Below are positions 34,974 to 45,604 of a DNA stretch of 64,000 nt, in pieces. Each line of letters begins with the position of its first letter. Positions within the stretch are counted from its first letter, which is position 1. This stretch comes from Lelliottia sp. JS-SCA-14 (lineage in GTDB: Bacteria > Pseudomonadota > Gammaproteobacteria > Enterobacterales > Enterobacteriaceae): contig NZ_CP141606.1 in the NCBI RefSeq assembly GCF_035593345.1, positions 620,001 to 684,000 of the forward strand. The letters run 5' to 3'. The notes under the pieces were generated by a model. The model made no database searches and was not told where the DNA came from. It saw nothing but the letters and a program-made list of their open reading frames with translations. The translations under genes and the position numbers were made by a program.

Positions 34974-37064
34974 ATGTTCGCTCAATCACGGCTGGCACTG
35001 CTGGTGGGATGCGTTACCGGCAGCGTCGCGTTCCCTTTGCTGGCGCAGGATACGCCGAAAAACGACACCGTCGTTGTCACCTCGCAAATGCAGAGTGGCG
35101 CGACCAAGCTTGCAACGCCAGATATCGAAACCCCGCAGTCCGTGTCGATCGTGACGCGCGAGCAGTTCGAAGAGCAGGGCGCGACCAGCGTGCGCCAGGC
35201 GGTGAGCTATACGCCGGGCGTCTACAGCAACCAGATCGGGGCATCGAATCGCTTTGATTACATTGTGCTGCGCGGCTTCTCCGACGGCAGCCTGGACAAC
35301 GTCTATCTCGACGGCCTGAAGATGATGGGGGATACCAACTCCCACAGCTCGCTGGTGGTTGATCCCTGGTTCCTGGAAAATATTGAAGTGGTGCGCGGCC
35401 CGGCATCGGTGCTGTATGGTCGTTCATCGCCGGGCGGGATTGTGGCGCTCACCTCGCGCAAACCTTCCTTCGATGCGGGCGGTGAAATCAAACTCTTCGC
35501 CGGGAATAACGACCAGCGCGGGGCGATGTTCGACGTCACTGGGCCACTGGACGACAACGACCGCGTGGCCGCCCGTCTGAGCGGGATGACTCGCTACGCC
35601 GATTCCCAGTTCGGCCCGCTGAAAGAAGAGCGTTACGCGCTGATGCCGAGCCTGACCTGGCGCATCACCGACAACACGCGCCTCGACCTGATGGCCTATC
35701 TGCATCGCGATCCGGAAGGCGGTAGCCACTCCGGCCTGCCGTATGAAGGCACAGTGGTTCCTCACGACGGCAAGAAAATTTCCAATACCTTCTTTGAAGG
35801 CGAGGACGATTACGATAAATATGACCGTCGCGAGAACATGGTCGGGTACAACATCGAGCACATGTTCGATAGCGGCTGGTCGGTGCGCCAGAAGCTGCGC
35901 TATCTGCACACCAAAGTCGAGCTGAATCAGGTGTATGCCGCGGGCTGGCTGAACGAAACGGATCTGAATCGTGGCTATTCCGGCTCTGACGAGAAGATGA
36001 ACGCCATCACTCTCGATAACCAGGTCGACGGCAGTTTCGACACCTGGGCGGTGAACCATCGGGTGCTGATCGGTCTGGATTATCAGGATCGCAGCAACAA
36101 CACCACCGGCTATTACGGCGATTTCCCGCCGATCAACGCTTTCCATCCGGTGTATGGCGCGAAGCCTAACTCCATCACCATGTACAGCAAAGAGAAGCAC
36201 AAGCTGCGCCAGACCGGCTACTACCTGCAGGATCAGATGTCGCTTGACCGCTGGCGTCTGACCCTGGGCGGGCGTTACGACCAGGTGAGCGTGTCGAATA
36301 TCGACAAGCTCAACAGCAGCCGCAGCGATCTGGATAAGAACAACTTCAGCAGCCGTGCGGCGCTGCTGTATCTGTTCGACAACGGCATCGCGCCGTACAT
36401 CAGCTACTCCACCGCGTTCACGCCGACCAGCTTCGCCGATGAGAACGGCCAGATCCTCGACCCGATGAAGGGCAAGCAGTGGGAAGCGGGTGTGAAGGTC
36501 GAGCCGGAAGGGATGAACAGCCAGTTCAGCGCGTCGGTGTTCCGTATCAATCAGAAAAACATCGCCACCAAAGAGGAGCCGACGGATCCGTATCGTTCCA
36601 TCGGTGAGATCGAATCGGAAGGCGTAGAGCTGGAAGCGATTGGCCAGCTGACCGACAGCCTGCGCGTGCAGGCGGCGTATACCTATACGGATATTCGCTA
36701 CAAGAAGAGCAGCCCGGAAGAAGAGGGCAAACGCGCGGTCTACGCCCCGCGTAACATGGCCAGCACCTGGCTGAGCTACGACGTCAAAACCGGTCCGCTG
36801 GACGGTCTGACCCTCGGTTCCGGCGTGCGCTACGTGAACGGCGTGACCAGCGATCGCCAGAACACGCACACGCTGCCGTCTTATACGCTGGTGGATTTAG
36901 CGGTGGGATACGATCTGTCGAAGCTGGGTGTGAAAGGGTTGAGCGCGCAGTTGAACGTCAATAACCTGACGGACGAAAGCTACGTGGCGGCCTGTAACTC
37001 GCTCTCTTATTGCTACTTTGGGGCGGAGCGCAGCATCGTGGGGAGCGTGTCCTGGAAGTTCTGA
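34974..37064 (+). CDS. TonB-dependent hydroxamate siderophore receptor (FoxA-like)
   Basis: 696 residues from ATG 34974 (MFAQSRLALLVGCVTGSVAF, then signal cleavage near LLAQD) behind GGAG. After the signal peptide come the TonB box region (DTVVVTSQ), a plug domain (TPQSVSIVTREQFEEQ, VRGPASVLYGRSSPGG) and a 22-strand barrel ending in the outer membrane signature SVSWKF with terminal Phe. Closest in my memory to FoxA/FhuA/FpvA-type receptors for hydroxamates such as ferrioxamine; the ligand is inferred. Regulated probably by Fur and the upstream AraC protein. Confidence 0.88.
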   Translation: MFAQSRLALLVGCVTGSVAFPLLAQDTPKNDTVVVTSQMQSGATKLATPDIETPQSVSIVTREQFEEQGATSVRQAVSYTPGVYSNQIGASNRFDYIVLRGFSDGSLDNVYLDGLKMMGDTNSHSSLVVDPWFLENIEVVRGPASVLYGRSSPGGIVALTSRKPSFDAGGEIKLFAGNNDQRGAMFDVTGPLDDNDRVAARLSGMTRYADSQFGPLKEERYALMPSLTWRITDNTRLDLMAYLHRDPEGGSHSGLPYEGTVVPHDGKKISNTFFEGEDDYDKYDRRENMVGYNIEHMFDSGWSVRQKLRYLHTKVELNQVYAAGWLNETDLNRGYSGSDEKMNAITLDNQVDGSFDTWAVNHRVLIGLDYQDRSNNTTGYYGDFPPINAFHPVYGAKPNSITMYSKEKHKLRQTGYYLQDQMSLDRWRLTLGGRYDQVSVSNIDKLNSSRSDLDKNNFSSRAALLYLFDNGIAPYISYSTAFTPTSFADENGQILDPMKGKQWEAGVKVEPEGMNSQFSASVFRINQKNIATKEEPTDPYRSIGEIESEGVELEAIGQLTDSLRVQAAYTYTDIRYKKSSPEEEGKRAVYAPRNMASTWLSYDVKTGPLDGLTLGSGVRYVNGVTSDRQNTHTLPSYTLVDLAVGYDLSKLGVKGLSAQLNVNNLTDESYVAACNSLSYCYFGAERSIVGSVSWKF

Positions 37065-37079
37065 TGTGAGTCCGTGCGG

Positions 37080-37170
37080 CCTGACGCCCGGTGGCGCTGC
37101 GCTTACCGGGCCTACGCTCCGAGGATTCGGTATTTGTAGGCCGGGTAAGGCGCAGCCGCCACCCGGCAAA
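37080..37170. repeat. REP/BIME palindromic repeat
   Basis: GCCCGGTGGCGCTGCGCTTA facing GTAGGCCGGGTAAGGCGCAG, between the converging receptor and MocR-type regulator genes. Confidence 0.9.
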
Positions 37171-37171
37171 C

Positions 37172-38587
37172 CTACTCCTCCATGGCGATATAAATCGCCT
37201 CGCCCATTTTCTTCAACGCCTCGCGGTTTTTCTCGGTGGGCGGCAGGGCGACGTTGATCCGCAGGCAGTTACGATACTTCCCCGAGGCGGAAAACAACGA
37301 CCCCGCCGCCGCCTGAATTTTCAGCGCACACAGCTGTTTACTGACGCACACCATATCCACCTGTTCCGGCAACTCCACCCACAGCAAAAAACTCCCTTTA
37401 GGTCGCGTTACGCAGATCTCACACGGGAAATACTGCCGCACCCAGCAGGTATAACGCTCCATATTTTGCTGATAAATCTGGCGCATACGCCGCAGATGCC
37501 GGTGATAATGCCCGTCGCGGATAAACGCCGCGACCGCCATCTGCGTGGCCGGAACGTTAAACCCGCCCGCCGCGTATTTCATGTGCATCACCCGGTCGTA
37601 ATAGCGGCCCGGCACAATCCAGCCGACGCGCAGCCCCGGCGCGACGGTTTTGGTAAACGAACTGCACAGCAACACCCGCCCGTCGATATCGAACGAGTGA
37701 ATGGTGCGCGGACGCGGATAGTCCGCCGCCAGCTCGCCGTAAATATCATCCTCGACGATCACAATATCGTGCCGCTGCGCCAGGGCCAGCACCTGCCGTT
37801 TGCGCGCTTCCGGCATGATAAAACCGAGCGGGTTATTGCAGTTCGGCACCAGGATCACGGCCTTGATCGGCCACTGCTCCAGCGCCAGTTCGAGGGCTTC
37901 AATGCTGATCCCGGTTTCAGGATCGGTCGGGATCTCGATCGCTTTAATATCAAACCCGCGCAGCATCTGCATAGTGCCGTGGAACGACGGCGACTCCACC
38001 GCCACGATATCCCCCGGTTTGCACACAGACAGCAGCGCCAGCGACAGCGCCCCGTGACAGCCGTTGGTGATGACAATCTCCTCCGCCGCGACGGTCGAAC
38101 CGCCGTCGAGCATCAGCCGCGCAATCTGCTCACGCAGCTCTTTGCGCCCCTCCAGCACGTCGTAGCTCAGCATCTCCGCCGGGTTGTGCTGCGCAATGCG
38201 GCTCATCTCGCGCCAAAGGGGTTTCAGGCTCGGCTGGGTCAGATCCGGCGAACCGCCGCCAAAGGAGATCATCTCGCGATCGCCGCGTGCATCGAGGAGC
38301 ATCATCACTTCGTCCCACTGGGTCACGTCGACCGGGCGCTGTACCGGGCGGGTCATCGCCGGAACCGGCGGCAGGGCTTTCTTCTGAGAGACAAAATAGC
38401 CGGAGCGCGGCTGGGGGGTGATCAGCTGAAGATTTTCGAGGATCTGATAGGCCTGCTGAATGGTGCTGATACTCACGCCGTGCTCCTGACTCAGCGCGCG
38501 TACCGACGGCAAACGTTCGCCGCTGCGATACAGCCCTTGTTCAATGCGCTGCGCCAGCAGATTGGCCAGATGTTGGTAACGCGTCAT
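37172..38587 (-). CDS. MocR-type GntR/aminotransferase-like regulator
   Basis: 471 residues from ATG 38587 (MTRYQHLANLLAQRIEQGLY) behind AGGATACAGC. N-terminal GntR winged helix (GERLPSVRALSQEHGVSISTIQQAY) and a fold-type I aminotransferase domain with the PLP lysine in SSFTKTVAPGLRVGW and the cofactor contact in NCNNPLGF and EDDIYGEL. MocR proteins use PLP chemistry as a sensor. It is divergent from a DUF1127 gene across 176 bp, a likely target. Confidence 0.9.
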   Translation of the reverse strand: MTRYQHLANLLAQRIEQGLYRSGERLPSVRALSQEHGVSISTIQQAYQILENLQLITPQPRSGYFVSQKKALPPVPAMTRPVQRPVDVTQWDEVMMLLDARGDREMISFGGGSPDLTQPSLKPLWREMSRIAQHNPAEMLSYDVLEGRKELREQIARLMLDGGSTVAAEEIVITNGCHGALSLALLSVCKPGDIVAVESPSFHGTMQMLRGFDIKAIEIPTDPETGISIEALELALEQWPIKAVILVPNCNNPLGFIMPEARKRQVLALAQRHDIVIVEDDIYGELAADYPRPRTIHSFDIDGRVLLCSSFTKTVAPGLRVGWIVPGRYYDRVMHMKYAAGGFNVPATQMAVAAFIRDGHYHRHLRRMRQIYQQNMERYTCWVRQYFPCEICVTRPKGSFLLWVELPEQVDMVCVSKQLCALKIQAAAGSLFSASGKYRNCLRINVALPPTEKNREALKKMGEAIYIAMEE

Positions 38588-38763
38588 GCTGTATCCTCGA
38601 TTATCACCATACAGATTGTTAAACCAGTACAGATCGCGGCGGAATTCGCCATGCAGATTCATTTTTAGCGGATCTGTATGTTAAAGAAAAGTTGTTTTTG
38701 AATCTGTATTGTAAAGCCCGATTCCGACGATGATAGAGCCTCAAACAGCGTGAGGAGAAGATC

Positions 38764-38934
38764 ATGGAATTCAACGAAAACCGCCCGTTCCGGCCTTTTA
38801 TCGGCTTCGTTTTTGTCTGGCAGGCGTTTGTGAAATGGCGTCGTCGCGAGCAGACGCGGCGCTTACTGCAGGGCATGAGCGATGAACAGCTGCGGGATGT
38901 CGGGTTAACGCGCAATGATGCATGCAATATCTGA
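38764..38934 (+). CDS. DUF1127 domain small protein
   Basis: 56 residues, ATG behind GAGGAGA. The C-terminal half carries the DUF1127 pattern (RRLLQGMSDEQLRDVGLTRND); the N-terminal half is aromatic-rich and basic (FVWQAFVKWRRRE). Short DUF1127 proteins act in RNA maturation and metabolic control in some alphaproteobacteria; the enterobacterial role is unclear. Divergent from the MocR gene and ended by a strong hairpin. Confidence 0.85.
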   Translation: MEFNENRPFRPFIGFVFVWQAFVKWRRREQTRRLLQGMSDEQLRDVGLTRNDACNI

Positions 38935-38938
38935 ACAA

Positions 38939-38974
38939 CAGGCATTTATCTGCACGGCGGCAGATAAATGCCTG
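38939..38974. terminator. strong hairpin between converging DUF1127 and DUF4282 genes
   Basis: CAGGCATTTATCTGC pairs perfectly over 15 bp with GCAGATAAATGCCTG around ACGGCG. No long T-tract, but its place between convergent stops suggests a bidirectional terminator. Confidence 0.7.
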
Positions 38975-38978
38975 AACA

Positions 38979-39233
38979 TTACTCGGCTTTCGTGATGCTG
39001 GTGTTTTCCGCGATGCGTCGCAGATATTCGTTATTTTTAAACGCCACCATGATCAGCTCGAACATCACGCGACAGCCGATCAGGCCGAAGAACATGCCAA
39101 AGAAACCGGCAATCAGATGTTCGGTGAACATGGTGTAGATGCCGCTAACCAGAATACACAGCATGGCGATCCAGTAGAAAAAGACCAGCACACGCGGCGT
39201 TAACAGATAATCAAACCCTAAAATTGACTTCAT
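38979..39233 (-). CDS. DUF4282 family inner membrane protein
   Basis: 84 residues with two transmembrane helices (about 13-33 and 38-60), beginning MKSILGFDYLLTPRVLVFFYWI and ending with a basic/polar tail (FKNNEYLRRIAENTSI). Function unknown. The ATG follows AAGGACAAG. Confidence 0.85.
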   Translation of the reverse strand: MKSILGFDYLLTPRVLVFFYWIAMLCILVSGIYTMFTEHLIAGFFGMFFGLIGCRVMFELIMVAFKNNEYLRRIAENTSITKAE

Positions 39234-39339
39234 TTTCTTGTCCTTAGAAAAATGTCGGAATCCGACGAAATAAGCTCGCGGAGTATAACCAGAGTTGTTC
39301 CGCCCCGTACACCTACCAAAAAGTCTCGCTCTAGACTTG

Positions 39340-40731
39340 CTATTTCAGCAGGCCCAGCGTCTCGGCCAGCGGGCGGCGCAGCAGTTCCAGCGCCTCTTCG
39401 AAGCTCCGCACATTGTTGTACCCCATCACCAGTCCGTAGCGTTTGCCGGAGCCGCGATACCACTCGGATAGCGCGTTGACCTGCAGCTGCTGCGCCTGCC
39501 AGCAGCGGGCGATTTCGCGGTCGCAGCTGCCTTTGGTCAGGAACGCCACGATGTGCATTCCGCCGTCGTTTTGCTCGGTGAAAAACCGCTCGCCGTAAAC
39601 TTCCCGCAGGGCGGCAATCATCCAGTCGCGGCGCTGCTGATACAGCGCACGCATCTTTTTGAGATGACGGAAAAAGTGGCCGTCGTTAATAAAGGCGGTG
39701 AGGATTTTTTGCGTCAGCACCGGCTGGCCGCTGGCGACAATATCCGCGCAGTCGGTAAAGGCTTCCACAGTGCTGGCTGGCATCACCAGATAGCCCATGC
39801 GCAGGGACGGCATCACGGTTTTGCTGAAGGTGCCCATAAAGATCACCCGGTCGTGGCGATCGATACTTTTTAACGAGGGCAGCACCTTGCGGGTGTAATG
39901 AAACTCGCCGTCGTAGTCGTCCTCGATGATCCACGCGTCATTCTGCGTCGCCCAGTCGAGCAACTGCTGTTTGCGCGGCAGCGAAAGGGTGACCGCCAGC
40001 GGGCTCTGGTGCGACGGCGTGACGATGGCGAAACGGGCGTCGCGGTGATGGCGCAGCAGATAGTCCGTATCCATACCGGAACGATCCACCGGGACGGTGT
40101 GCAGGCGCGGGACGATCCGTTTCAGCAGCTGCTGGCCCATAAAATAGCCCGGATCTTCAAACACCACTTTGTCGCTGCGGCTCGCCAGCGTGTCGAGGAT
40201 CAGCCGCAAGCTGCCGCTGTACCCGCTGGTGATCAGCACCTGTTCCGCCGTGCAGGACAAGCCGCGCGAGATATTCAGATAGCTGGCAATCGCCTGACGC
40301 AGGGGAGCCCAGCCCATCACCGGCGGGTTCAGCATCTCCTCCTGACGCATGGATCGCGTCGCCTGACCCGCCAGCAGCAGCCACTTTTTATAGGGAAAAC
40401 TGTCCAGCGCCGGAATGCCCGCGCGCAGAAAACCGGCGCGCTCGCGCTGGGTGATGAGGGATTCCGGCAGCGTGCCGGTGGCCTGTTCGGCGGGCGCGGA
40501 TGGCTTCGCCGGGAGATTCAAATCCGGATTCACCCGCGTGCCGCGCGCGCCCTGGCTGACCAGATAGCCTTCGCCGATCAGGATCGCATAGGCGGTTTCG
40601 ACGGTTTTGCGCGCCACTTTCAGCTCTTCGGCCAGCACGCGAATGGCAGGCACTTTGTCGCCGGGCTTCAGCACGCCGCGCGTAATGTTGTCGCGATAGC
40701 GGGTATAAATGTCGTGATAGCCCGATTTCAT
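39340..40731 (-). CDS. MocR/PdxR-type GntR/aminotransferase-like regulator
   Basis: 463 residues. GntR winged helix at the start (GDKVPAIRVLAEELKVARKTVETAY), then an aminotransferase-like domain with PLP lysine in GTFSKTVMPSLRMGY and cofactor contacts in EDDYDGEF. Only distantly similar to the MocR protein 1 kb away. It is divergent from an AhpD-like gene across 101 bp, which it probably controls, a pairing seen elsewhere. Confidence 0.9.
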   Translation of the reverse strand: MKSGYHDIYTRYRDNITRGVLKPGDKVPAIRVLAEELKVARKTVETAYAILIGEGYLVSQGARGTRVNPDLNLPAKPSAPAEQATGTLPESLITQRERAGFLRAGIPALDSFPYKKWLLLAGQATRSMRQEEMLNPPVMGWAPLRQAIASYLNISRGLSCTAEQVLITSGYSGSLRLILDTLASRSDKVVFEDPGYFMGQQLLKRIVPRLHTVPVDRSGMDTDYLLRHHRDARFAIVTPSHQSPLAVTLSLPRKQQLLDWATQNDAWIIEDDYDGEFHYTRKVLPSLKSIDRHDRVIFMGTFSKTVMPSLRMGYLVMPASTVEAFTDCADIVASGQPVLTQKILTAFINDGHFFRHLKKMRALYQQRRDWMIAALREVYGERFFTEQNDGGMHIVAFLTKGSCDREIARCWQAQQLQVNALSEWYRGSGKRYGLVMGYNNVRSFEEALELLRRPLAETLGLLK

Positions 40732-40832
40732 GTCCTACCTCGTTTCAGCAGTTTTGTATCTTTTTACTATGTCATGATCGGCGTAGATTTGCCCCATCGC
40801 ATTTGATATGCCGCACAATAAGAGGAAAGACA

Positions 40833-41312
40833 ATGAGCACTCGCGTTAACCACCATAAAGCCACACCTGCCCTGGCCAAAGCCCTGTCCGATCTGAGCAT
40901 GGCTGTCGGCAAAACCTCCATCGAACCGGCGCTCAAGCACCTGATCGACATTCGCGTCTCCCAGCTGAACGGCTGTACGTTCTGTCTGGATATGCACTCG
41001 AAAGAGGCGAAAATTGCCGGTGAGCGCGAGCTGCGCCTGTATCACCTGACGGTCTGGCGCGAATCCCCGCTGTTCAGCGCCCGCGAGAAAGCCGCGCTGG
41101 CCTTCACCGAAGCCCTGACGCACATCACCGTAGAAGGGATCAGCGACGAGCTGTACCGCAGCGTGTCCGAGCACTTCTCCGACACCGAGATTTCCGAGCT
41201 GAACTTCGCCATCGTGGCGATCAACGCCTGGAACCGCCTGGGGATCACCTCGCGCATGGAACCTGGCGCGATGGACGTGGCTTACGGGTTGAACAAGGCT
41301 AACCTGGAATAG
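40833..41312 (+). CDS. AhpD-like carboxymuconolactone decarboxylase family protein
   Basis: 159 residues from ATG 40833 (MSTRVNHHKATPAL) behind AGAGGAAAGACA; ten upstream codons are rejected. All-alpha AhpD-like fold with the redox CxxC in NGCTFCLDMHSKEA (Cys-x-x-Cys plus downstream His), implying thiol-dependent peroxidase activity. Partner enzymes are not adjacent. Divergent from the MocR/PdxR-type regulator. Confidence 0.88.
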   Translation: MSTRVNHHKATPALAKALSDLSMAVGKTSIEPALKHLIDIRVSQLNGCTFCLDMHSKEAKIAGERELRLYHLTVWRESPLFSAREKAALAFTEALTHITVEGISDELYRSVSEHFSDTEISELNFAIVAINAWNRLGITSRMEPGAMDVAYGLNKANLE

Positions 41313-41330
41313 TTCTTCATCGCTTAGATG

Positions 41331-41440
41331 CCCGGTGGCGCTGCGCTTACCGGGCCTACAAGGGCAATGCAGGATGGCGTTGTGTATGACCGGGCCTAAC
41401 GATTTTGTAGGCCGGATAAGCGCAGCGCCATCCGGCAATA
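41331..41440. repeat. REP/BIME palindromic repeat, composite
   Basis: Two REP units (GCCCGGTGGCGCTGCGCTTA at the left, GTAGGCCGGATAAGCGCAGC at the right) flank an imperfect inner copy (GACCGGGCCTA). Confidence 0.9.
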
Positions 41441-41520
41441 CCGACATTTCGCTCCTCACCGAAGCATCCCTCCTGATTCCCCTGCATGCTCTTCGAATAT
41501 CACAACGGAGAGCTAAAACT

Positions 41521-41847
41521 ATGATCGCAGTCCTTTTTGAAGCCCGGGCCGAACCGGCGCATCAGGCGCGCTATCTGGAGCTGGCGGCGGAGCTAAAACC
41601 GCTGCTGGCGGATATCGATGGTTTTATCGAGATCGAGCGTTTTCAGAGCCTGACGACGGAGGGCAAAATTCTGTCACTGTCCTGGTGGCGGGATGAAGAG
41701 GCCATTCGCGCCTGGAAGCAGAACGTTTTTCACAAGGCGGCGCAGGCCGAGGGGCGGGCGTCGATTTTCGCCCATTACCGCATTCGCGTGGTGCAGCTGG
41801 TCCGGGAGTATGGCTCGGATGACAAGCCGGAGCAGGGCTCATGCTAA
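41521..41847 (+). CDS. antibiotic biosynthesis monooxygenase (ABM) family protein
   Basis: 108 residues from ATG 41521 (MIAVLFEARAEPAHQARYLEL); the long upstream extension runs through the REP element and is rejected. Ferredoxin-like ABM fold with the typical FIEIERFQSL and WWRDEEAIRAWKQNVFH. Relatives oxidise aromatic or quinone compounds without cofactor, or degrade heme. It overlaps the next gene (ATGCTAA), so the two form an operon. Confidence 0.85.
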   Translation: MIAVLFEARAEPAHQARYLELAAELKPLLADIDGFIEIERFQSLTTEGKILSLSWWRDEEAIRAWKQNVFHKAAQAEGRASIFAHYRIRVVQLVREYGSDDKPEQGSC

Positions 41848-42578
41848 GCTGGTGGCAACGGTCAATCATACGTGGGCAGCCTGTGCAGAAGAAAAGTTTA
41901 CCGACTGAAAACAACGACGCGCTGGAGTGTGCCGTCGCGGCGATTGCGGCGGCGATGGCCGATCCGTCGAGGGTTAAAATGCTTTGCGCCCTGATGGACG
42001 GCCGCGCCTGGACCGCAACGGAGCTGAGCGCAGCGGCGGACGTGGCGCCGTCCACCGCCAGCGGGCATCTGGCGAGGCTCGTGGAGGGCAAGCTCATCGT
42101 CTGTCTGTCTCAGGGGCGTCATCGCTATTATCGCCTTGCCGGGCATGATGTCGCCGAGCTGGTGGAGCAGATCATGGGGTTGTCCTGGAATCGCATCATG
42201 CCGCCGGAAACCACGGCACCGAAAACCATGCGTGAAGCGCGGACCTGCTACGACCATCTGGCGGGCACGATCGCGGTGCAGATTTACGATTTTATGCTGG
42301 CGGAAAACTGGCTGGAGCCGGACGGTTCCGCGCTGACCGTGCTCGGGCGCGAACAGTTCCTCAAACTCGGTATTGCACTCAATACTCACTCCCGCCGCAA
42401 AGCGTGCTGCGCCTGCCTGGACTGGAGCGAGCGCCGGTTTCATCTGGGCGGTGAGGCGGGTGCGGCGCTGCTGATTTTTCTGGAAACGAAAGGCTGGATC
42501 CAGCGGGTGGCGGGGTACCGGGAGGTGGTGGTGACACCTGTCGGGAAAAATGCCATTCATCAGCATTTTAGCCGCTAG
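41841..42578 (+). CDS. ArsR-type winged-helix regulator
   Basis: 245 residues. N-terminal ArsR helix-turn-helix (MADPSRVKMLCALMDGRAWTA, then LSAAADVAPSTASGHLARL) followed by a longer C-terminal domain with CCACLDWSERRFHLGG, where the Cys cluster could sense a metal or oxidant. It overlaps the ABM gene by 7 bp; GTG 41883 is an alternative start. Likely represses its own operon. Confidence 0.85.
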   Translation: MLSWWQRSIIRGQPVQKKSLPTENNDALECAVAAIAAAMADPSRVKMLCALMDGRAWTATELSAAADVAPSTASGHLARLVEGKLIVCLSQGRHRYYRLAGHDVAELVEQIMGLSWNRIMPPETTAPKTMREARTCYDHLAGTIAVQIYDFMLAENWLEPDGSALTVLGREQFLKLGIALNTHSRRKACCACLDWSERRFHLGGEAGAALLIFLETKGWIQRVAGYREVVVTPVGKNAIHQHFSR

Positions 42579-42579
42579 C

Positions 42580-42648
42580 GTGCCCGGTGGCGCTGCGCTG
42601 ACCCGGGCTACCTGAGCAGGCCGGATAAGCGCAGCGCCATCAGGCAAT
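42580..42648. repeat. REP palindromic repeat
   Basis: GCCCGGTGGCGCTGCGCTGA facing AGGCCGGATAAGCGCAGCGC, between the converging ArsR and ohr genes. Confidence 0.88.
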
Positions 42649-42650
42649 AA

Positions 42651-43079
42651 TTACGCGATGATGTTGAGGGTCACATCAATATTGCCGCGGGTGGCGTTGG
42701 AGTACGGGCAAACGATGTGCGCCGCGTCGACCAGTTTTTTGGCTTCCGCTTCGTCCATGCCTGGCACGTGGATGTTCAGTTTGGCTTCGATACCAAAACC
42801 GGTCGGCAATGGACCGATACCCACTTCGCCTTCGATAAACGCGTCTTTTGGCAGGGCGATTTTGTCACGGGCAGAGACAAACTTCATCGCGCCCAGGAAG
42901 CAGGCAGAGTAACCCGCTGCGAACAGCTGCTCTGGGTTAGTCACTTCGCCGCCCATGCCGCCCATCTCTTTCGGTACGCCCAGTTTGACGTCCAGGACGC
43001 CATCGGAAGAGGTCGCACGGCCATCACGGCCTCCGGTGGCTTTGGCTTTGGCGGTATAAACAACTTTTTCTAAAGACAT
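42651..43079 (-). CDS. ohr: organic hydroperoxide resistance protein
   Basis: 142 residues, OsmC/Ohr family. Ohr reduces organic hydroperoxides with two cysteines: YSACFLGA and [13 protein letters not shown], both present. ATG behind AGGAACC. The gene follows its MarR-type regulator on the same strand with an 84-bp gap that carries a motif also found upstream of the regulator. Confidence 0.94.
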   Translation of the reverse strand: MSLEKVVYTAKAKATGGRDGRATSSDGVLDVKLGVPKEMGGMGGEVTNPEQLFAAGYSACFLGAMKFVSARDKIALPKDAFIEGEVGIGPLPTGFGIEAKLNIHVPGMDEAEAKKLVDAAHIVCPYSNATRGNIDVTLNIIA

Positions 43080-43117
43080 GGCAGGTTCCTCATCTTACGG
43101 TTATGTGTGCTATTAAA

Positions 43118-43131
43118 TAGCGCGCGATATA
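43118..43131. promoter_or_regulatory. candidate OhrR operator before ohr
   Basis: TAGCGCGCGATATA, 39-52 bp before the ohr start, recurs as TAGTGCGCGATTTA (43631-43644) before ohrR. The shared TAGYGCGCGATWTA suggests a common regulator site. Confidence 0.45.
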
Positions 43132-43163
43132 TATGGGTAAATAGAATCTTATTAACTATAGCC

Positions 43164-43616
43164 TCAGGCGCGATGGAGCTGCTGACGCAGTTGCTCGAGC
43201 TGCTGCTTGAGCGCGAGCATGGAATCCGCATCGCACTGCGCGGCGCAGCCGACGGCCTCAGGGATACTTTTTGCCTGCTGCTGGAGCGCGCGACCGTCGT
43301 CGGTCAGCGTAACAGCGACCTGGCGTTCATCCTGGCGCGAGCGCTGACGGACCAACAAACCGGCACTTTCCATGCGTTTCAGCAGCGGGGTGAGCGTGGC
43401 GGAATCCAGGAACAGACGCTCGCCAATCTCCGACACCGTGATGTCATCCTGCTCCCACAAAATCAGCATCACCAGATACTGCGGGTAGGTCAGGTTAAGC
43501 GGCGCCAGCAGTTGCCGGTACAGCTTATTGAGCGCCAGGTTTGCCGAGTAGAGGGCAAAACAGAGCTGGTTATCCAGCATCAGCGCAGCGGTGGTGTCGT
43601 TCGTTTTCGCATTCAT
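43164..43616 (-). CDS. ohrR: MarR family organic-peroxide sensor
   Basis: 150 residues from ATG 43616 ([20 protein letters not shown]); 42 upstream codons overlapping the TetR gene are rejected. The reactive cysteine lies in [20 protein letters not shown] as in OhrR, and the winged helix is [25 protein letters not shown]. OhrR derepresses ohr when its Cys is oxidised by organic peroxide. Weak ribosome site. Confidence 0.9.
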   Translation of the reverse strand: MNAKTNDTTAALMLDNQLCFALYSANLALNKLYRQLLAPLNLTYPQYLVMLILWEQDDITVSEIGERLFLDSATLTPLLKRMESAGLLVRQRSRQDERQVAVTLTDDGRALQQQAKSIPEAVGCAAQCDADSMLALKQQLEQLRQQLHRA

Positions 43617-43630
43617 AAAGTGAATATAGA

Positions 43631-43644
43631 TAGTGCGCGATTTA
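43631..43644. promoter_or_regulatory. candidate OhrR operator before ohrR
   Basis: TAGTGCGCGATTTA lies 15-28 bp before the ohrR ATG and matches the motif upstream of ohr at 12 of 14 positions. Confidence 0.45.
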
Positions 43645-43656
43645 ATTGCAAGCGAT

Positions 43657-44298
43657 TTAAGGGCAGGTATAGCGAAGGGCCACCTGCACCGCCATTTTGC
43701 GATAGTGCTGGCGCTGGGCTTGCTCATCGGCACCGTCTTCAAACAGCAGGGTGAAAGTGTAGCTGTTAGCGACGTAATGAAAACTGAAACTGCTGATCAG
43801 GCGGTGCAGATCGCGCGCATCGACGGTCTGGTTAAACAGCTGCTTCTCTTTACCGCGCTGCAGGATCGCTTCCAGCAGTTCGAGCGCGCTGCGGTTAACC
43901 TGACGCAGGTAGCTGGATTGCTGCATAAAGCGGCCGCGCTGCATGTTCTCCATGCAGATGATGCGAATGTAATCCGGGTGATCGGCGTGGTAGTCAAAGG
44001 TCGCTTCCACCAGATGGACCAGCGCTTCGACGGGCGGAAGGCCTGACAGGCTAAGCTGTTTTTCGCTGGCGCGGATCTGGGTGTAGACGTACTCCAGCGT
44101 CTGGAGATAGAGGTTCTCTTTGTTTTTATAGTGATAAACCACCATGCGTTTGGTGGTGCCAGCTTTCTCGGCAATCTGCTCCATGCGCGCGCCGTTCAGA
44201 CCGTATTCGGCGAACAGAGTAATCGCGCTCTGAAAAATCTTGTCCTTCAGGCTGGAATCATCATGGTGGTCGGGGAATTCGCTGCCAGGGTTAGCCAC
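43657..44298 (-). CDS. TetR family transcriptional regulator
   Basis: 213 residues from GTG 44298 ([15 protein letters not shown]), chosen because AAGGAG sits five bases upstream; the GTG six bases earlier overlaps that site. TetR helix-turn-helix: [20 protein letters not shown] and [20 protein letters not shown]. The ligand domain is of the YcdC/RutR-like C-terminal type ([18 protein letters not shown]). Targets not evident; it lies between yjjB and ohrR on the same strand. Confidence 0.88.
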   Translation of the reverse strand: MANPGSEFPDHHDDSSLKDKIFQSAITLFAEYGLNGARMEQIAEKAGTTKRMVVYHYKNKENLYLQTLEYVYTQIRASEKQLSLSGLPPVEALVHLVEATFDYHADHPDYIRIICMENMQRGRFMQQSSYLRQVNRSALELLEAILQRGKEKQLFNQTVDARDLHRLISSFSFHYVANSYTFTLLFEDGADEQAQRQHYRKMAVQVALRYTCP

Positions 44299-44363
44299 TG
44301 CCACTCCTTACATCGCCAAACAGAATGCAGGGATTATCGCCATGGCTGCGGGATAACACAAAT

Positions 44364-45604
<1,241 letters not shown>

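Noticed and set aside
35424..36869. Long antisense reading frame (481 codons) opposite the siderophore receptor
   Set aside because: It mirrors GC-rich codon periodicity of the real gene and has no recognisable domain or ribosome site.
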